From: Phascolarctos cinereus
Taxonomy: Eukaryota; Chordata; Mammalia; Diprotodontia; Phascolarctidae
NCBI RefSeq assembly: GCF_002099425.1
Contig: NW_018343964.1
Coordinates: forward strand, 7,045,001 to 7,109,000
Direction: 5' to 3'
Length of the DNA stretch: 64,000 nucleotides
This document shows, one piece after another, positions 13,101 through 28,100 of the stretch. The position numbers and the translations under genes are program-made. The first letter of the stretch is position 1. Every line of letters starts with the position of its first letter. The notes beneath the pieces are model-generated. The model did no database searches. It saw only the letters and a list, made by a program, of their open reading frames with translations, and was not told the DNA's origin.

Positions 13101-16100
13101 ATTAAGATTAACCTTGGTATAACATCAGAAGGACTAGGTGGGAGACAACTAGGTGATGCAGTGGATAGAGCTCTGGCCTTGGAGTCAGGAGGACCTGAGT
13201 TCAAATCCAGCCTCAGACACTCGATGCTTAATTGCTGTGTGACCCTGGGCAATTCACTTAAACCCCATTGCCTCACTAAAAGGAAAAAAAAAGGAGGCTA
13301 AGTGGATGGGGTTGGGAGAGGTGGGAAGGAAAGCATCATTATCAACCTCTGCCTTAGCTCCTTCATTCTAAATTCCTGCCTTTATTATATAAATTTGTGC
13401 TAGGGAAAAAAATATGCTGATGTTTGTTGGTCTATCCACATCAACAAAACAAGGCAATGAAATAAACAACAATGTACCTATAAATACTAAGTGAATTAGC
13501 TGGGAATATAGTTTTTAGTCTACTGAAATTCCACTCAATCCTATGTATTCTGTGGTTTCAGTAGTTTATGTAATAAAGATGACGTGCTGAATTGCACAGA
13601 GTCATCATAGGTTTCAGTCATTTGGGGGAAACTATTTCTATAGCAGCAAACATCCGTTGAAGTAACCTGATTATTTTATGAACAATTTCAATACACTTTT
13701 AATGAGCCAATTTACTGACAAGCCACTGTTAACATCTTTGGCGGGGCTCTGATATCAATGAGCATCAGAAATGCCCAGCTCCTGTTGCTGCTTCTGACAG
13801 GAAAAAAACTTCACTAGTCTGATGATATATGGGTGGTAGAAGGCATGGAGGGCCAAGGTGTCCAACACAGCGAGATTTAAGGTTCCTTGCAATGCTGACT
13901 ATTTTTATCCATTTTCCCAGTTACTCCTTCTAATTCCACCATCCTGTAATGAAGCCTTAATTTTTTAGGTGCTAGGGACTATAGGCCAGATGCTTTTGTT
14001 TCTCTCTCTGGGCTCAGTCCTTGGATAACGAATTTTCTAGTCCGTGATCTAACTATTCTGGAGAACAATTTGGAACTATGTCCAAAGGGCTACAAAACTG
14101 TACATTCCTTTAACCCAACAATACCACTATTAGGTCTGTATCCCCAAAGGGATCAAAGAAAAAGATTCAGGGTAGCTAGGTGGCACAGTGGGCAGAGCAC
14201 TGGCCCTGGAGTCAGGAGGACCCGAGTTCAAATCCAGCCTCAGATACTTGACACTTACTGGCTGTGTGATCCTGAGCAAGTCACTTCACCCCATTGCCTA
14301 GCAGAAGAAAAGAAAAAGGTTCTGTACGTACAAAAATATTTCTAGCCGCGCTTTGTGAGGGCGAGGAACTGGAAATTGAGGGGATACCCATCAATTGGGG
14401 GATGGCTGAACAAGTTACAGCATATTATTGTAATGAAATACTATTGTGCTATAAGAAATGATGAGCAGGATGCTTTCAGAAAAACCCAGGAAGACTTACA
14501 TGAACTGATGCAAGGTGAAGTGAGCAGAACCAGGAGAACATTATACAAGGTAACAGCAATACTGTATGATGATCAACTATGAATGACTTGGCTTTTCTCA
14601 GCAACACAATGATCCAAGACAATTCCAAAGGACTCGTAATGAAAAATGTTATCCACCTCCAGAGAAAGAACTGATGGATGCAGACTGAAGTATTTTTCAA
14701 TTTTTTTATTCTTTTTATTGTCTATATTTTCTTTTGCAACATGGCTAATATGGAAATGTTTTTGCATGACTGCACATATAAACTATATCAAATTGCTTGC
14801 CTTCTCAAGGGAGAGAGGGGACAGGAGGGAAGGAGAGAATATGGAACTCAAAATGTTTACAAAAATGAATGTTAGAAAAATTTTATTTATGTGTAATTGA
14901 GAAAAAATAAAAGTAAATGTAAAAGTAAAAAAGATTTCCCAGTCTCAAATATTACCTGGCCATGGATCAAATTCCTTTTTGGGACCCTCTTCCTAGCATA
15001 AGCTGAGTTTGGGAACCTTATAGTCTCTTTTTCAAGCTTCCTTGGATCTCCATGCTTCACTTTCCAACAAATCAAGTGTTTTTTCACCACCCATGATCTC
15101 CCCTGTGGTTCTGCTGCCTTCCCACAGGAATCCATTGCTGTCTTTTTGGGGGGCTTACTCGGGCCTGCCTTCTACTGACAGCAACCTGAGTACTAGACAC
15201 TTTCTCCCTATCAAAGCCAACTAGACTGTGAAGTCCTTGAGAGTGAAGACCACGTCTTTATTTTATCTTCCATAACACCTATGGTAGGAGTAATGGCGAA
15301 AGCTAAACCATTCCTCCCATGCAGATTAGCGTAGTTTTTTTCTTAAAAGATATCGAGACATCCTCAGGCTTGGTTGGCTCAGGGGACTGAGAGCTCAGAT
15401 TCTTGCTGTCACTTGCTTATTGCCTGGGAACAAAGTGGCCATAATGACCTAGGGGTAATGGGGATAATGATTGGGGCAGGGAAGGGGGAAGCAGAATGGT
15501 TTTGGAAGTTTGGTGGATTATGATGGGTAATAAACAAGGGAGCTTCCTTGACCTGAATCAAGTCAAGGTGTCCTCAGTGCTTATTCTTGTTGAACATTCT
15601 TTTGCTATGGCTAAGTAGATCTCCTTTTGTTAACTTTTTAAATGACCTATGTTATAGTCTGTGCTTATCTGGGCTCGATATGCTCCGTGTTTATCTGGGT
15701 TAAGAACTTACCTCCTCAACAGGCTTCGGACGTCTCCGGCTCCAGCTACACTGGAGAAATGACTCCACAGAACACCCCAAGATACTTTCAGAGTATACTC
15801 TTTTATTGTTACAACTCTGACTACTAGCGCGGCTCTCGTGGCTAACGCGGCTCTGCGGCTCTAACTTTTTCCTGCCTCCGGGTACCTCCTTCTTATCCTC
15901 TCCCCGTCCACCTTTTTCACGAGCCCTTCCCGCAGTAAGCCAATCATGTCCTGCCCCCAAAGCAAAGAGGATTCGTGCTTATTCATCATGTCATGAGCCG
16001 TTGCACGTGAGCAACTCAGCGGACCTAAGTATCAGCCAACTTGCCACGTCTGCTCATTTTAGTGACATGCGCAGATCCACCTTAATACTCCCAGGCAATC

Positions 16101-19100
16101 ATGTGCACTCCTGCAGGTAAGGACAGAGTCATCTCACAAATGACCCTTACAGACCTACAAGTATCTCATTTCATTCCAATATCAAACCTTCAACTACCAG
16201 GGGGCAGGCTGAGTCAAGCCTAACCCAGAGCATCATCTCACACAAGTTCTCGATTAGTATTGCTTGATTTGAAAACTTATCTGCACTGTGTCTCAATACT
16301 ACCAGACCTTATTTTCCAAAGGGATAGCCAACTAAAAACAATCTTGTAGCCTACTCTGTAATTATAGCATTTATATGGTGCTTTAAGGTTTACAAAGAAC
16401 TTTGATAAATATTATCTCATTTTAACCTCACAACAACCCTGGGAGCTAGTTGCCATTTTTAATCAACTCCATTTTACAAATAAGGAAATTGAGGCAGGAG
16501 GCGGTCAAGTGACTTGTCTAGGGCCACATAGCTAGGAAATGTCGGAGGCAAGATTTGAATTCAGGTCATCCTGACTCTACCACCTAGCTGCCTCATTAAC
16601 AACAACAACAACCTTATGACCCCTTAATGTGGTACCTCTCACAGGAATATTTGTATTTTGAAAGGGAATTCTTAGAGACATAATACTTTAACCCAAAGGA
16701 CTGACTAATGGTAGAATTTCATGCACTGTGGTGTTCTAGTTAAGGATTTATTTGGGGATGAAGGAAACTTTTCAAGTACTGTTCAAATCCCACTGTATAG
16801 TCACTTACAAATAAGATTGTCCTGGCTCATAAAGCCCTATCATAATTCCTTAGTATGTTCTTTCTCTCAATCCAAGCTTGATTAAAAAAATAAGTGGGAC
16901 CACTGGGGTATCTCTAAGTCTCTAGGGAGTTCTTGAGAAGGAGCTTTCTATGATCTTATTTTGTTCTATCAGGAAATGGGAGTGGTGGAAAACAACAAAG
17001 GACTGGCTGCTTTATTCAGTCATTTTTCAGTCATGTCTGACTCCTTATGACCCCGTTTGGGGTTTTCTTGGCAAAGATACTGGAATGGTTTGCCATTTCC
17101 TCCTCCAGCTCATTTTGCAGATGAGGGAACTGAGGCAAAACAGGATGAAGTGACTTGCCCAGGGTCACACAACTAGTAAGTATCTAAGGCCATATTTGAA
17201 CTCAGGAAGAGGAGTCTTTCTGACTCCAGACCTGGTCCTCAATCCACTGTACCACACAGCTGCCCTAGGACTGGTGGCAATTCTGTCCCAATGTGAGCCT
17301 TGATCTTCTCTCCATGATGCCAAATCACAGCTGAAGAGTCAAGTCAATCAGCTGTTTGTTTCATTCACACCACACTAAGTAGCTAGCTTGATTTCTTTTC
17401 ATTGAATTGACTTTTAAAAATTGAATTGATGTAATTTCCCCAGTTGCTCATCTAAGTACAGCTGATGTAAGAGAATGGCTTCTCCTAGCAATTCATCTGT
17501 TGGTCAATCATTTAATGTAATTTATCTTTTCCACTTAATTTTTAGAGAGACAAGCAGGGGAAAATAACTTTTTTTTTCAAATTAGTGAGGGAAGTTAACT
17601 CTTGATGATGATTGTGAAGGCATTCCTTCCTTCCTCCAGAAAGCAGGGCCATTGTTTGACATTAGTTTGAGCACAATGATGGAAACATTCCTCCATACAA
17701 ACAGTGCAAGTACCATTACTGGGTGGGTTAGAGCCAAGAATCTTTGAAAATCTTTCAAGGAAACTAAATCTTTTTGACTTTGCAAATATTCTTTTTAATA
17801 GGCTGGTTGTGTGAATGAAGCACAGTCATGGAAATCAATGATGGCACAAAATAAAGACGTCCCTCTTGAAGAAGTCTGGGGCCCTCACGTAAGAAAAATT
17901 AGACTTGTACATTGCCGATTAAAACTGGATTACTTTGAATTAGAGGATTATAAGACTTCTATGAGATAAGTTTGATAAATAACTAGAGGCATAAATAGTT
18001 TTAAAGCTATAGTCATACTTGCTTTGCCATTCCACTGATTATTGGGCCATATTATTATGTCCAAAGGTAACACGGCATCACAGATAGAGAGCCAGACTTG
18101 GAATAAGGAAGACTCTCTGGTCTTGTCATATTGGCTTACATGCTGCTCCCCCACAACCTGGCTCCCATTTCTATGTCTTTGTAGTAGCTGCCTGCTATGC
18201 CTGGAAGGCCCTCCCTGCTCACTTCTACCTCTGAGAATCCTTGCCTTCCTTTAATCAGATCAAATGCCTTCTGCAGATGTCCTTTTCTAGGCCTCCCAGC
18301 TGCTTGTGCCCTTCCTTTTCAGTCAACCTTCCCTCTACTCTGTATGTACCTGTTTATGTATATGTTCTCTTCCCCATCAGAATGTAAATTCTCTGATGGC
18401 AGGATATTTTGTACCAACTATATCATCTGAAGAAATATCCCTTTCTAAAAGCTAATTAAGTCTGGCTGACTAATTGATATCAACTGATAATCACAGTGGG
18501 AAGCATATCAATTAATAATTATTTTTGCTGATTGATTGACCTTTAAAGTCCCTTCCAACTCTAGGGCTCTGGTATTCTCTACTTTGTGGAACTCTGCAAT
18601 ATTTCAGGGAACACAGAACATTTTGAAAACATTGAGAAATTATTCCCTGAACTGCAACATTACTCTTTTAGTGTAGATTTAGTAATTCACAGAAATAGCA
18701 CTTCACAGTTGGGCTTCACCATGAACTGACTGGAGCCGTGTTGCAGGAACAGAAGTCTTCCCCCATCCCCAAATCCCCTTTACAAAATAATATAACATCC
18801 ATAGCATAACAGGGTTTTTTATGTCAAATTTTATTGGGTCTGTCATTTCATTCAAGTGAGGAACTCTTAAGGATCATAGATACAGAACTGAAAGAAACTT
18901 TCGAGATTATGTGGCCCACCTGCCTCATTTTAACATTATAGCACAGCTCTCCAAACTCCCACTCAATCTGGCAGGTCTCCAAAGCTCAGATAGGTGACCA
19001 CTCAGAGGCAGGTAGGTGGCTAGTGGATAAAGTGCTGGGACTGGAGACCTGAGTTCAAATCCAGCCTCAAACACTTACTGTGCAACCTTAGCCGAAGTAC

Positions 19101-22100
19101 TTAACCTCTGTGTGCCTCAATTCCCTTACCTATAAAATTGAGATGGCGATAGCACCTGCCTTCCAGTGTTTTTGTGAGGATCAAATGAGATAATATTTAT
19201 AAACTGCTTAACACAATGCCTGGCACATAAGAGTCATTAAATAAATGTTTGTTTCCTTCCTTCCTTCCTTTCCTGAAGCCAGGAGTAGCCATGAAAGATT
19301 GGGCATGGTTTTTCTAGTTTGTTTTTTTCCTAGCAATAAAGCTCATGAGCCCCAATTGATATGCTTCCCACTGTGATTATCAGTTGATACCAATTAGTCA
19401 GCCAGACTTAATTAGCTTTTAGAAAGGGATATTTCTTCAGATGATATAGTTGGTACAAAATATTTCCCTTTAAAGATGTGTTACACACTCTCCTACTCAA
19501 ACATAAGAAATTCAGAGGAAAGTAAGATCAAGCTTAGAACATGTATAGGAAAAGGAGGTAACTTGGAGCTCCTGAAATCTTTTTGTTATAGTCCTCAAGA
19601 TTTTCCTCTCAGTTGTAGTATAGCTTTTCTGTCACATTCTTTGTAAAACCTTGAATTTTCCTCATCCAATCCAATTTGTCCTTGGCTCCTAATATAGACA
19701 ATGGGTTAGCTGTGCTGGGGATACTACTAGGGCACCAGTGAGAAGTCCAAAATCCTCAGATCCTCCGAAGTTCACAAAATCCTCCTCTGGCCATTGGGGG
19801 GAGGGGGAGGAAAGAGGAATGCTGATAAATTGAAAGAAGGTTAAATCCAAACCCAAGGAGTTCTTCTGCCTCACTGTTCACTCTAATATATGATTCTTAC
19901 TATCTCTCTGGTTTTATGCAGACCCCACAGAACATTGCTGACTGCCTTGATCCTGTCACCTGGGGAGATGTCCTAGCCTTGTTCTCATCTAGTGAACTAA
20001 TATTAGTTCTCACTTAACATATATCTGAGCATCTATCACTTTCTTTCTATGGGGTAGAAAAACTTACCAGTTGATTTGACTCAATCAACCTCTACCTCTC
20101 CCATACACATACACACAGAGATAAGGAAACTGAGACCTAAAAGTTAAGTGACTTGCCCACATTTACACAGGTAATAGGAGCAAAGGCAAGCTTTGAACCC
20201 AGATCCACTTCACCAAAGCGCCTCCTGCAGATACCCCCAAGGTGTTAACTATGAATTATGTGGACTTGTTCAGAGTCACACAGGTAGAAAGTGTTGTGGT
20301 GGAATTTGAATACAGCTCTTCCTAATTCCAAGGCTAACATGTGAGGCAAAGTTGCCTCTATAAGAATGTAGCTCAGATTATTTTCAAATATAGGGTGGAA
20401 GAAATAAAAACAATATTTTGCTGTTCAAGCCACTGCTATAGAGCATATGTTGTATAATACCACACCTTCTGATTTGTAATTATTTGAAATAAAAGATACT
20501 CCAACATTTGTTTTCTGTAAATGTAGCCCTAACTTCAACAGATACATAAATCAATGAGATAATATTGCTTTAGTAACTACAAGTTTTCATATGTAAGATA
20601 TAACTGTCAGCTCAGATTGTAATCAAATTCCATACAACAAAGCAACTTTGAGACACCTTCAAGTGCTTCAAATGTCATATAACCTGTCTATATCCTGTCT
20701 TATACCATAATGATATGATTCAGTGGAATGAAGAGGAATGACTAAGTTTACTCTCTGAATAATTTACTAAGTTAAATGTTTTATTTTTATGTTTCTATTT
20801 CAATAATTCAAAGATGCACAATTTCATCAGTGTGAGTGATCAAGATTGCAACCCCTCTAACAGCTTAGAAGGTAGTCTTCAGGAGATCCCCTGGACTAAA
20901 AGCTCATGTTATGTATTAGACTTAACATGTCGAAAAATTATAATTTTCTTCAAACTAGTTTCTCATATGGGCCTCTCTGATGTTGCCAATGGAACCATCA
21001 TTTTCCAAATAAAAAAAAAATCTGAAGGACATCCTTGATATTTTCCCCTCTACCCATTTTCATTCAGTTGTCAGTTACCAAATCACGTGTTACCAACCAG
21101 TCAGTTACCAAATCTACAACCGGTCACCACCTTCTTGATAATGAGCCTCTCCATGCTTAGCTGGTCCAGTCCTCAGACAATTCTGTCCATTGGCAAGCCC
21201 ATACTTGAAGCTTTGCCAGCATTGTAGAACTTGTCAGAGCTTTTGCTTCATTGACAAAGTCTTCAGGAAGCCAGGGTACTCTCCTCGTTACAATAAGGCT
21301 GCAGAACAAGAATATAGGCAAGGGCAAACTAGAGCCAGCTTAAACCAGCTTGCAAGAGCCTGTTGTTAAATTGACAATGTGAGCATTTATACCTTCAAAT
21401 TGCCAAATGCCAATTAAAAATGTGGCCAAAAAACAATAAATCAGGGCAAGACTTATTGTTTTGTTGATTTCTAGACTTAATAAAGTGATGAGGAAAATGT
21501 TAATAATGCAAATTATGTTTAAAAATTTGTCACCTATGCTTTTTCTCCTCCAGAGATATGGTTGTTAAGCATTTCCCAGAATATACCCCTGAAGGTAGTG
21601 AAAGTTTGTTTACCAAAATCAGCAAGTGAATTTGATATTTCTATTTCTTATCTATTTAGAATTATAGACACTGCTTTTCATTTTCCACTGGAAAACCAGG
21701 AGACCTAACACAGCCATATGAGATCATCAACTTGACCAATAAAAATGACATAGTTTGGAGAAATCACCATATTGGCTTTTATGTATTCCAAGCTAAGATC
21801 ATTGATCCAAACTACAGGTATATGGAAATTTTTGTGTTACAATGATTTGGTAGTTAAAAGCCTTGTAGCAATAATAATAGTAACGGTAAATCATAGGTTT
21901 AAAAAGAGTGAGTTATTTTTCTTTAGTATCAGTCAGTTGTCCAAACTGAGAAAGAAAATAGGATCAGCGGGGTCAAGCAGATATTTTTAAGGTGAGCAAA
22001 GCTGTGAATATTTGGAGGCAGAAGAGGAAACTTTGAAAAAAAGAAAGTAAGGATGGGGGAGAACTAGGTGGTGGAAGGAGGGGGGGAAATGGAATCCAAG

Positions 22101-25100
22101 GTACAGGTGGAGAGATTTGCTTCAGAGTGGAGAAGGAATATTTCTTTCTTTGACTTTGGAAAGAAGTATGAAAGAAAACTGGGAGTCAGGATGGAAAAAA
22201 AGTGTTCAAGTTTTCCACTTAATCTCTACACTTCCTTCTACCTTTGAATTCTATAGCTATTTTTCCTATTGCTACTCATACAGTACCAAGGTCAGTGACT
22301 GTTTTGCATTTTTATCTCAGAATCCCTTTAGGGATTCAGCACATGGTAGGAAGCAAATTAATGCTTGTTGCATTGAATTGAAGGTGATGATAAGAATATT
22401 TGAGAGAATACCTACCCCCTCCCAAAATGGCCTCAAATCTTCTACATGAAGTGCACAACAAAGTGATGAAAATAATGTCCCATACAAAAGAAGTATATAT
22501 AATTAAAATATTTAGTCAGTCCAATTCACTATGGATTGGCTCTGGTCTACAAACCTAAAATGTGATTATACAAATTGCAGCACTACCACACCCAAGGCAA
22601 AATTCTTTGCTTATTTTCCTTAAAATGCTTTCTACAACAGAAAGGTCAAACATGTTGTGGCCCACAACACTCCTGAGTGGGTTTAACCAGATTAAAATTG
22701 GGAAATACTTAACAAATACTTAAATAATTGGGAAATACTTAACAAAATAAATAAAAACACGATAGAATATATGTTAATATGTGGTTTTCTAAGTCAATAT
22801 GCAGCCCAGGGATCCTGCTGTATAGTGTAGTGACCCTCATTTCTATTTGCATTTGATACCATTGTTCTACAGTACTAGAAGATGAATCCCAAAAAAGTAA
22901 AGCCTTAATTAGCTCTGAGATATCAATTTTTTTTTGTTAAGGATAGCTACTTGAAATTTAGAGAGATGCTCATTTTTTTTAATTGTCATACAATTTTCTT
23001 CTTTAATAAAATTCCAAATGACAAAGTTCAGTTGTTTGGTTGAACAATATTCAAACAAATAATTATTGGTTGCCAACCATGACTGAGGTAATTCAATTCA
23101 ATGAGTATTACTGAGCCCCTGCTATGTGCTTAATGGTGTAAGATGTCCTTTCTACTCTGAAGAGGCTTAAATTCTTGTTGGAGAAACAAGATATATGAAT
23201 ATAAAACAGTTCAATTAACATAAAGATGACATACAAGTAAGCTACAAAGTAATAAATAGTACCTACTGTAAATGCAATAGGAATTCAGAGAAAGAAAGAA
23301 ATCACTATAACCTCCCAAATCTCTTTCTCCAACTCTGATCTCTCTTCTGAGCTTACTCCCTTTCACATACTTTATGTCACTAATGGTCTGGACCACAGTT
23401 ATCCCTTCCACATCCCCAGGGGTTAGAGGTAAGGTACCCCCACCATCTGGAAAATCAGTGTAAAAAACTTTGGCCTTCTCTTTATACCAGAAAAGAAGTC
23501 TGAATTATTTTGGTATTAAAAGATAAAATATGTTAATATGATACAATACTATACATATATTTTATGCATTTCTGAGTTTCTAAACTTTTTCTATGTTATC
23601 TGCTGGCCTTCAATTGTAGTCTATGACTTCCACAAAATTCCCAAAAAAAATCCCATTTATTTTCTTTTTCCAACCCGAAATATATCAAAACCATAATGGG
23701 GAAAGTCACCATGTGAAAGGATTAACTGTATTCTCTGCCTCTTGAACACATGCAATGCTTTTCTGCTCCTATCTCTTTGCTCATTTTCTTTGCAATGCTT
23801 GTAATGTCCTCCTACCCTCTCTTCCCCTGTTAAAATTTTACCCATCCTTTAAAGCCTAGTTCAAATGCTATCCTCTTCTTGAAACCTTCTCTGTTCCCCA
23901 CCAGAAATAAAAGACCTTCCCCTCATATACAAGGGCTCAAGTTTAAGGATATAAGCTGGAGTTACTTTGTAACTCCAAAGACTTGTTACTTTGGGTTACT
24001 CTACCAAGCAGCTTAGATACAATATAGGAAATTAGGTCATTCTCTAATGACCATAGAGAATGGGACTTACTTAAAAGTGAGTTAAACCTTGCATTAAATG
24101 ATTTGGTTGTATTCCTATAGATTGTACAGAAATTGGATTTTAGGCATGTTTTTCTCATATTAATTTTAATATTTTTTATTTGCAGTTTCTGTAACCTAAC
24201 AATCACTTTTGCAATTGAGACATTCGGCTTAATTCCTAAGTAAGAAATCAATGGGGATTAATTGGGGAAATTATTAAAACATACTAGATCTCCTTACTGA
24301 CTACCAAAAGTGAGGGAAGGGGGAAGAAAACAAATCTATTTTTTTTAAATCTTGACTTCTCCAATTTCTATTATCAAGAATATAATTTACTGTATTGTAC
24401 AATGAAAAGTAAACAGGAAAAAAATAGTATCTATTGGGGAAAAAATAAACATTTGTGATTTTTAGGTATCAGTAAATACATTCTTTTTCTGAATTACAAA
24501 TGGCTGATTTGGAGGACTAGTTGGGTTAGGGAATGAATCTTTTTTTTTTCCCCACTGCCAAGCACAGAAACCCTGCTTTTCTCTCTCTACCTTGTATTAT
24601 TCATATTCCATATGCAGCAGTCTTCCCCCGTACTGTGCTGGCATTGCCTGTTGGTAAAACCAAGGAAACGCAGTTCAGGACTTTTCCCTGAAGCTTCAAC
24701 CCAAACTCAAGATCACAGGGTCAAAAGAGTCCTATCACCTAAAGTTGTGGTAACTTTGCTTCTGCTTCCCCAGGACTGGTATTCCTTTTTTTTTTTTTTG
24801 CAAATTTTAAACCTCAGTACCCAGAGCTATGAATTCCAATAGTTAGCTCTTCTTTATCCATACTAATGTAACAGCTCTTTTACATTCAGAAAGTTGGGAA
24901 TGGGGAGACTATACTATGTTTACATGGTTCCATGAGAATGCTGTGGATTCATGGGCGGATTCCTCCATTTAAGGCCTCTGTTAAGAAAGAGTCAGTGACT
25001 AGAGCAGCTACATGGTGTAGTGGATAGAGCACCAACCCTGCAGTCAGGAGGACCTGAGTTTAAATCTGGTCTCAGACTAGACACTTGACACTTATTAGCT

Positions 25101-28100
25101 GTGTGGCCCTGGGCAAGTCACTTAATTCCAATTGCCTTGCCAGAAAAAAAGAAAAAGAAAGGATCAGTGACAATGTTACTGCCCAAATGAAGAGAACATT
25201 CAAAAATTGGTGTCACAAAAAATATCCTTCTACCATAATGTGCAACTCAAAATCTGAATAAGGTGGGATATACTGATGTATCATTTAGCCATGGTCCTAT
25301 TCAGATGAAATATTTATAATCATCAAATCAAAGAATTTTCAAATGAGAAAGGACTTTTGAGATAATCTATTTTACATAAACCTCTCATTTTACTGATAAG
25401 AAACTGAGGCAAAGAGATGTTCAATGAATTTTCAAAGGTCACACAGTTATTACCTTGTTTAATTGAAAAAAACTTTTTTCTAAAGTCAATCACTAATGAG
25501 ACAATACAAACTCTTATTATCAAGATGCAACAACTAAACTTTGTGGGAGAGTAATCCTTTTATTGAAAGAATAGAAAATAAGATCTATATGCAGTTAGTA
25601 CCCTCTCCTAGCTATTTTAAGTGATTCATTTCAACAAGAATTTATTAAGTATTAGAGATACAAAGAAGAAAGTCAAACAGTCTCTGTCCTCAAAGAATTT
25701 ACATTCTGGATCTGGGGGTGGGAAAGATGGAACAATACTCAACCTGGACATAGAAAATGAAATACAAAATACATACAAAATAGTTTCTGAGGAGAGAGCA
25801 CTAGCAATTGAGGGCGTAGGGATAGACTTTCTATAAGAAGTGGCCCCCCAGAGCAGATCGTTAAAGGAAATTAGGGATCGTATAAAGTGGAGATGAGCAA
25901 GTGTTGTCCAAGCATAACCCTTGCTGCTTCAGGCATATAGTAGGTACTTAATAAAGTTCCCTTTAATTAAACTACCTGAACTGAATTCCATGAATAAAAA
26001 TACCACATAATTATATTTGGAAGTTTCATAGGCCTTTAGAAATCAAGTCCAACCTCTACATCTGAAGTAAGTCCTAGACAAGTTCAGGGATTCATTCATT
26101 AACTGGTTTTAAATTTTTATTATTTACTTTTAATATTCATTTTTTGAGTTCTGACTTCTGTCTCTCCCCCAAACCTTCCTCCATCCCACCCATTGTGAAG
26201 GCAAGAAATGTGATATCAATTATACATGTAAAATTGTATAAAACATACTTCCAAATTAGCTATGTTGCAACAAAAAAAATTAGCAAGAAAATTAAATAAT
26301 GCTTCAACTTGCATTCAGTTTTTTCTCTGGAGATGGATAACATTTTTCATCATGAATCCTTTGGACTATTGTACTGCTGAGAACAGCTAAGTCATTCACA
26401 GTTACTCATTATACAATATTGCTGTTACTGTGTACAAGCCTCTCCTGGTTCTGCTCAGTTAAATTCACATCAAATCATATAAATCTTCCCAGGTTTTTCC
26501 AAAAACATCCTGTTCATCATTTCTGATAGCACAAGAGTGTTTCATCACAATGTTATATTACAACTTGTTCAGCCAATCCTCAATGAATGGGCATCCCCTC
26601 TGTTTCCAATTCTTTGCCACCACAAAAAAAGCTCCCATAAATATTTTTGTACATATAGATCCACCTCTTTTGATCATTTTGGGATACAGACCTAGTAATA
26701 ATATTGTTGGATCAAAGGGTATACACAGTTTCATAGCCCTGTAGGCATAGTTACAAATTGTTCTCAGGCTGGTTGGATCAGTTCACAACTTCAACAGTGT
26801 GTTAATGTCCCAATTTTCCCACATCCTCTCCAACATTTGTCATTTTCCTTTTCTGTCACATTAGCCTTGTTAGTATTTTATTTAAATTTTTTGCATCAGT
26901 ATTTATTAGAAAAAATGGTCTGTAGTTTTCTTTCTCTGTTTTTGCTCCTCCCGGCTTAGGTATCAGCACCATATTTGTGTCACAAAAGGAATATAATAGG
27001 ACTCCTTCTTTGCCTATTTTTCCAAATAATTTATGTAGTATTGGAATTAATTGTTTTGGTAAAGTCTTGCTAGAATTCACATCTGGTTCCAGGAGTTTTT
27101 TCTTAGGGACCTTATTTATGACTTGTTTAATTTCTTTTTCTAAGATAGGGTTAAAGTATTCTATTTCCTTTTCCTGTTAATCTGGGCAATTTATAGTTTT
27201 GTAAATAGTCATCCATTTCATTTAGATTTGCCATCTATAGCACTCAAAAAAAATCTTTCAAAATAACATTATTATTGTATTCCTTTAAACATTGTATTAA
27301 TTAAATTATAGAATTCTGAGAGTGTCAAGGAACTTCTGGTCTACTTACTACTTTTGTAACCTAGAATGAGTCACTTCATTCTCTAGACCTCAGTTCTCTC
27401 ATCTATTAAAACAAAAAGATTGAACTAGATGATTTCTCTTCTAGCTCTAAATCTAGATAGCTTCTCCAGTCAAACCAACCTAGTTGTCATTTAGCTCCTG
27501 GACTGTTCCTATCTCTCTGCTGCCCTCCAGTGACAGTATGTACACATAGCCTGCTATTTAATTCTTTTGAGTCCAGGACCAATACTTTCATCAGCAGAGG
27601 TTCCCAAAGTGGGCAATACCACCCCCTGGGGGGTGCTGAAACAATTCATGGGGGTGGTAGTAGCCTTGGGTGCAACTGAGGGGCGTTGAATAAAAGTAAG
27701 GTGGCAGTGGAAGCATAAGGAAAGAAGGTAAGAAAATTTTGAAAAACCGTTTGTACATGTTTCATCTGTTATGTAACAGACTTAAAGTCCTAGTGATTAC
27801 ATTATTTTCCAAATAAACACACAAAATCCAGGTTATAACTTCTCAATGGCAAAGTCCACCAACAGGGCTTAACAAGCAAATGTTCATGCATTGTCAGGAA
27901 GTCCAGCATGCATTGGCAGGAATATGTGCATGTAATGACTTATACAGTACTATGTATATCACACAGTATTGCATCAAAATTTCAATGCAGGAAAAAAACC
28001 CACAAATTTACAATAAATTATTAAATTAACATGCATCATTTTTAAATATTTTATACTTTTTGAAATGATGCATTTCAAAAAAAATTGTTAAAGGGTTAAT

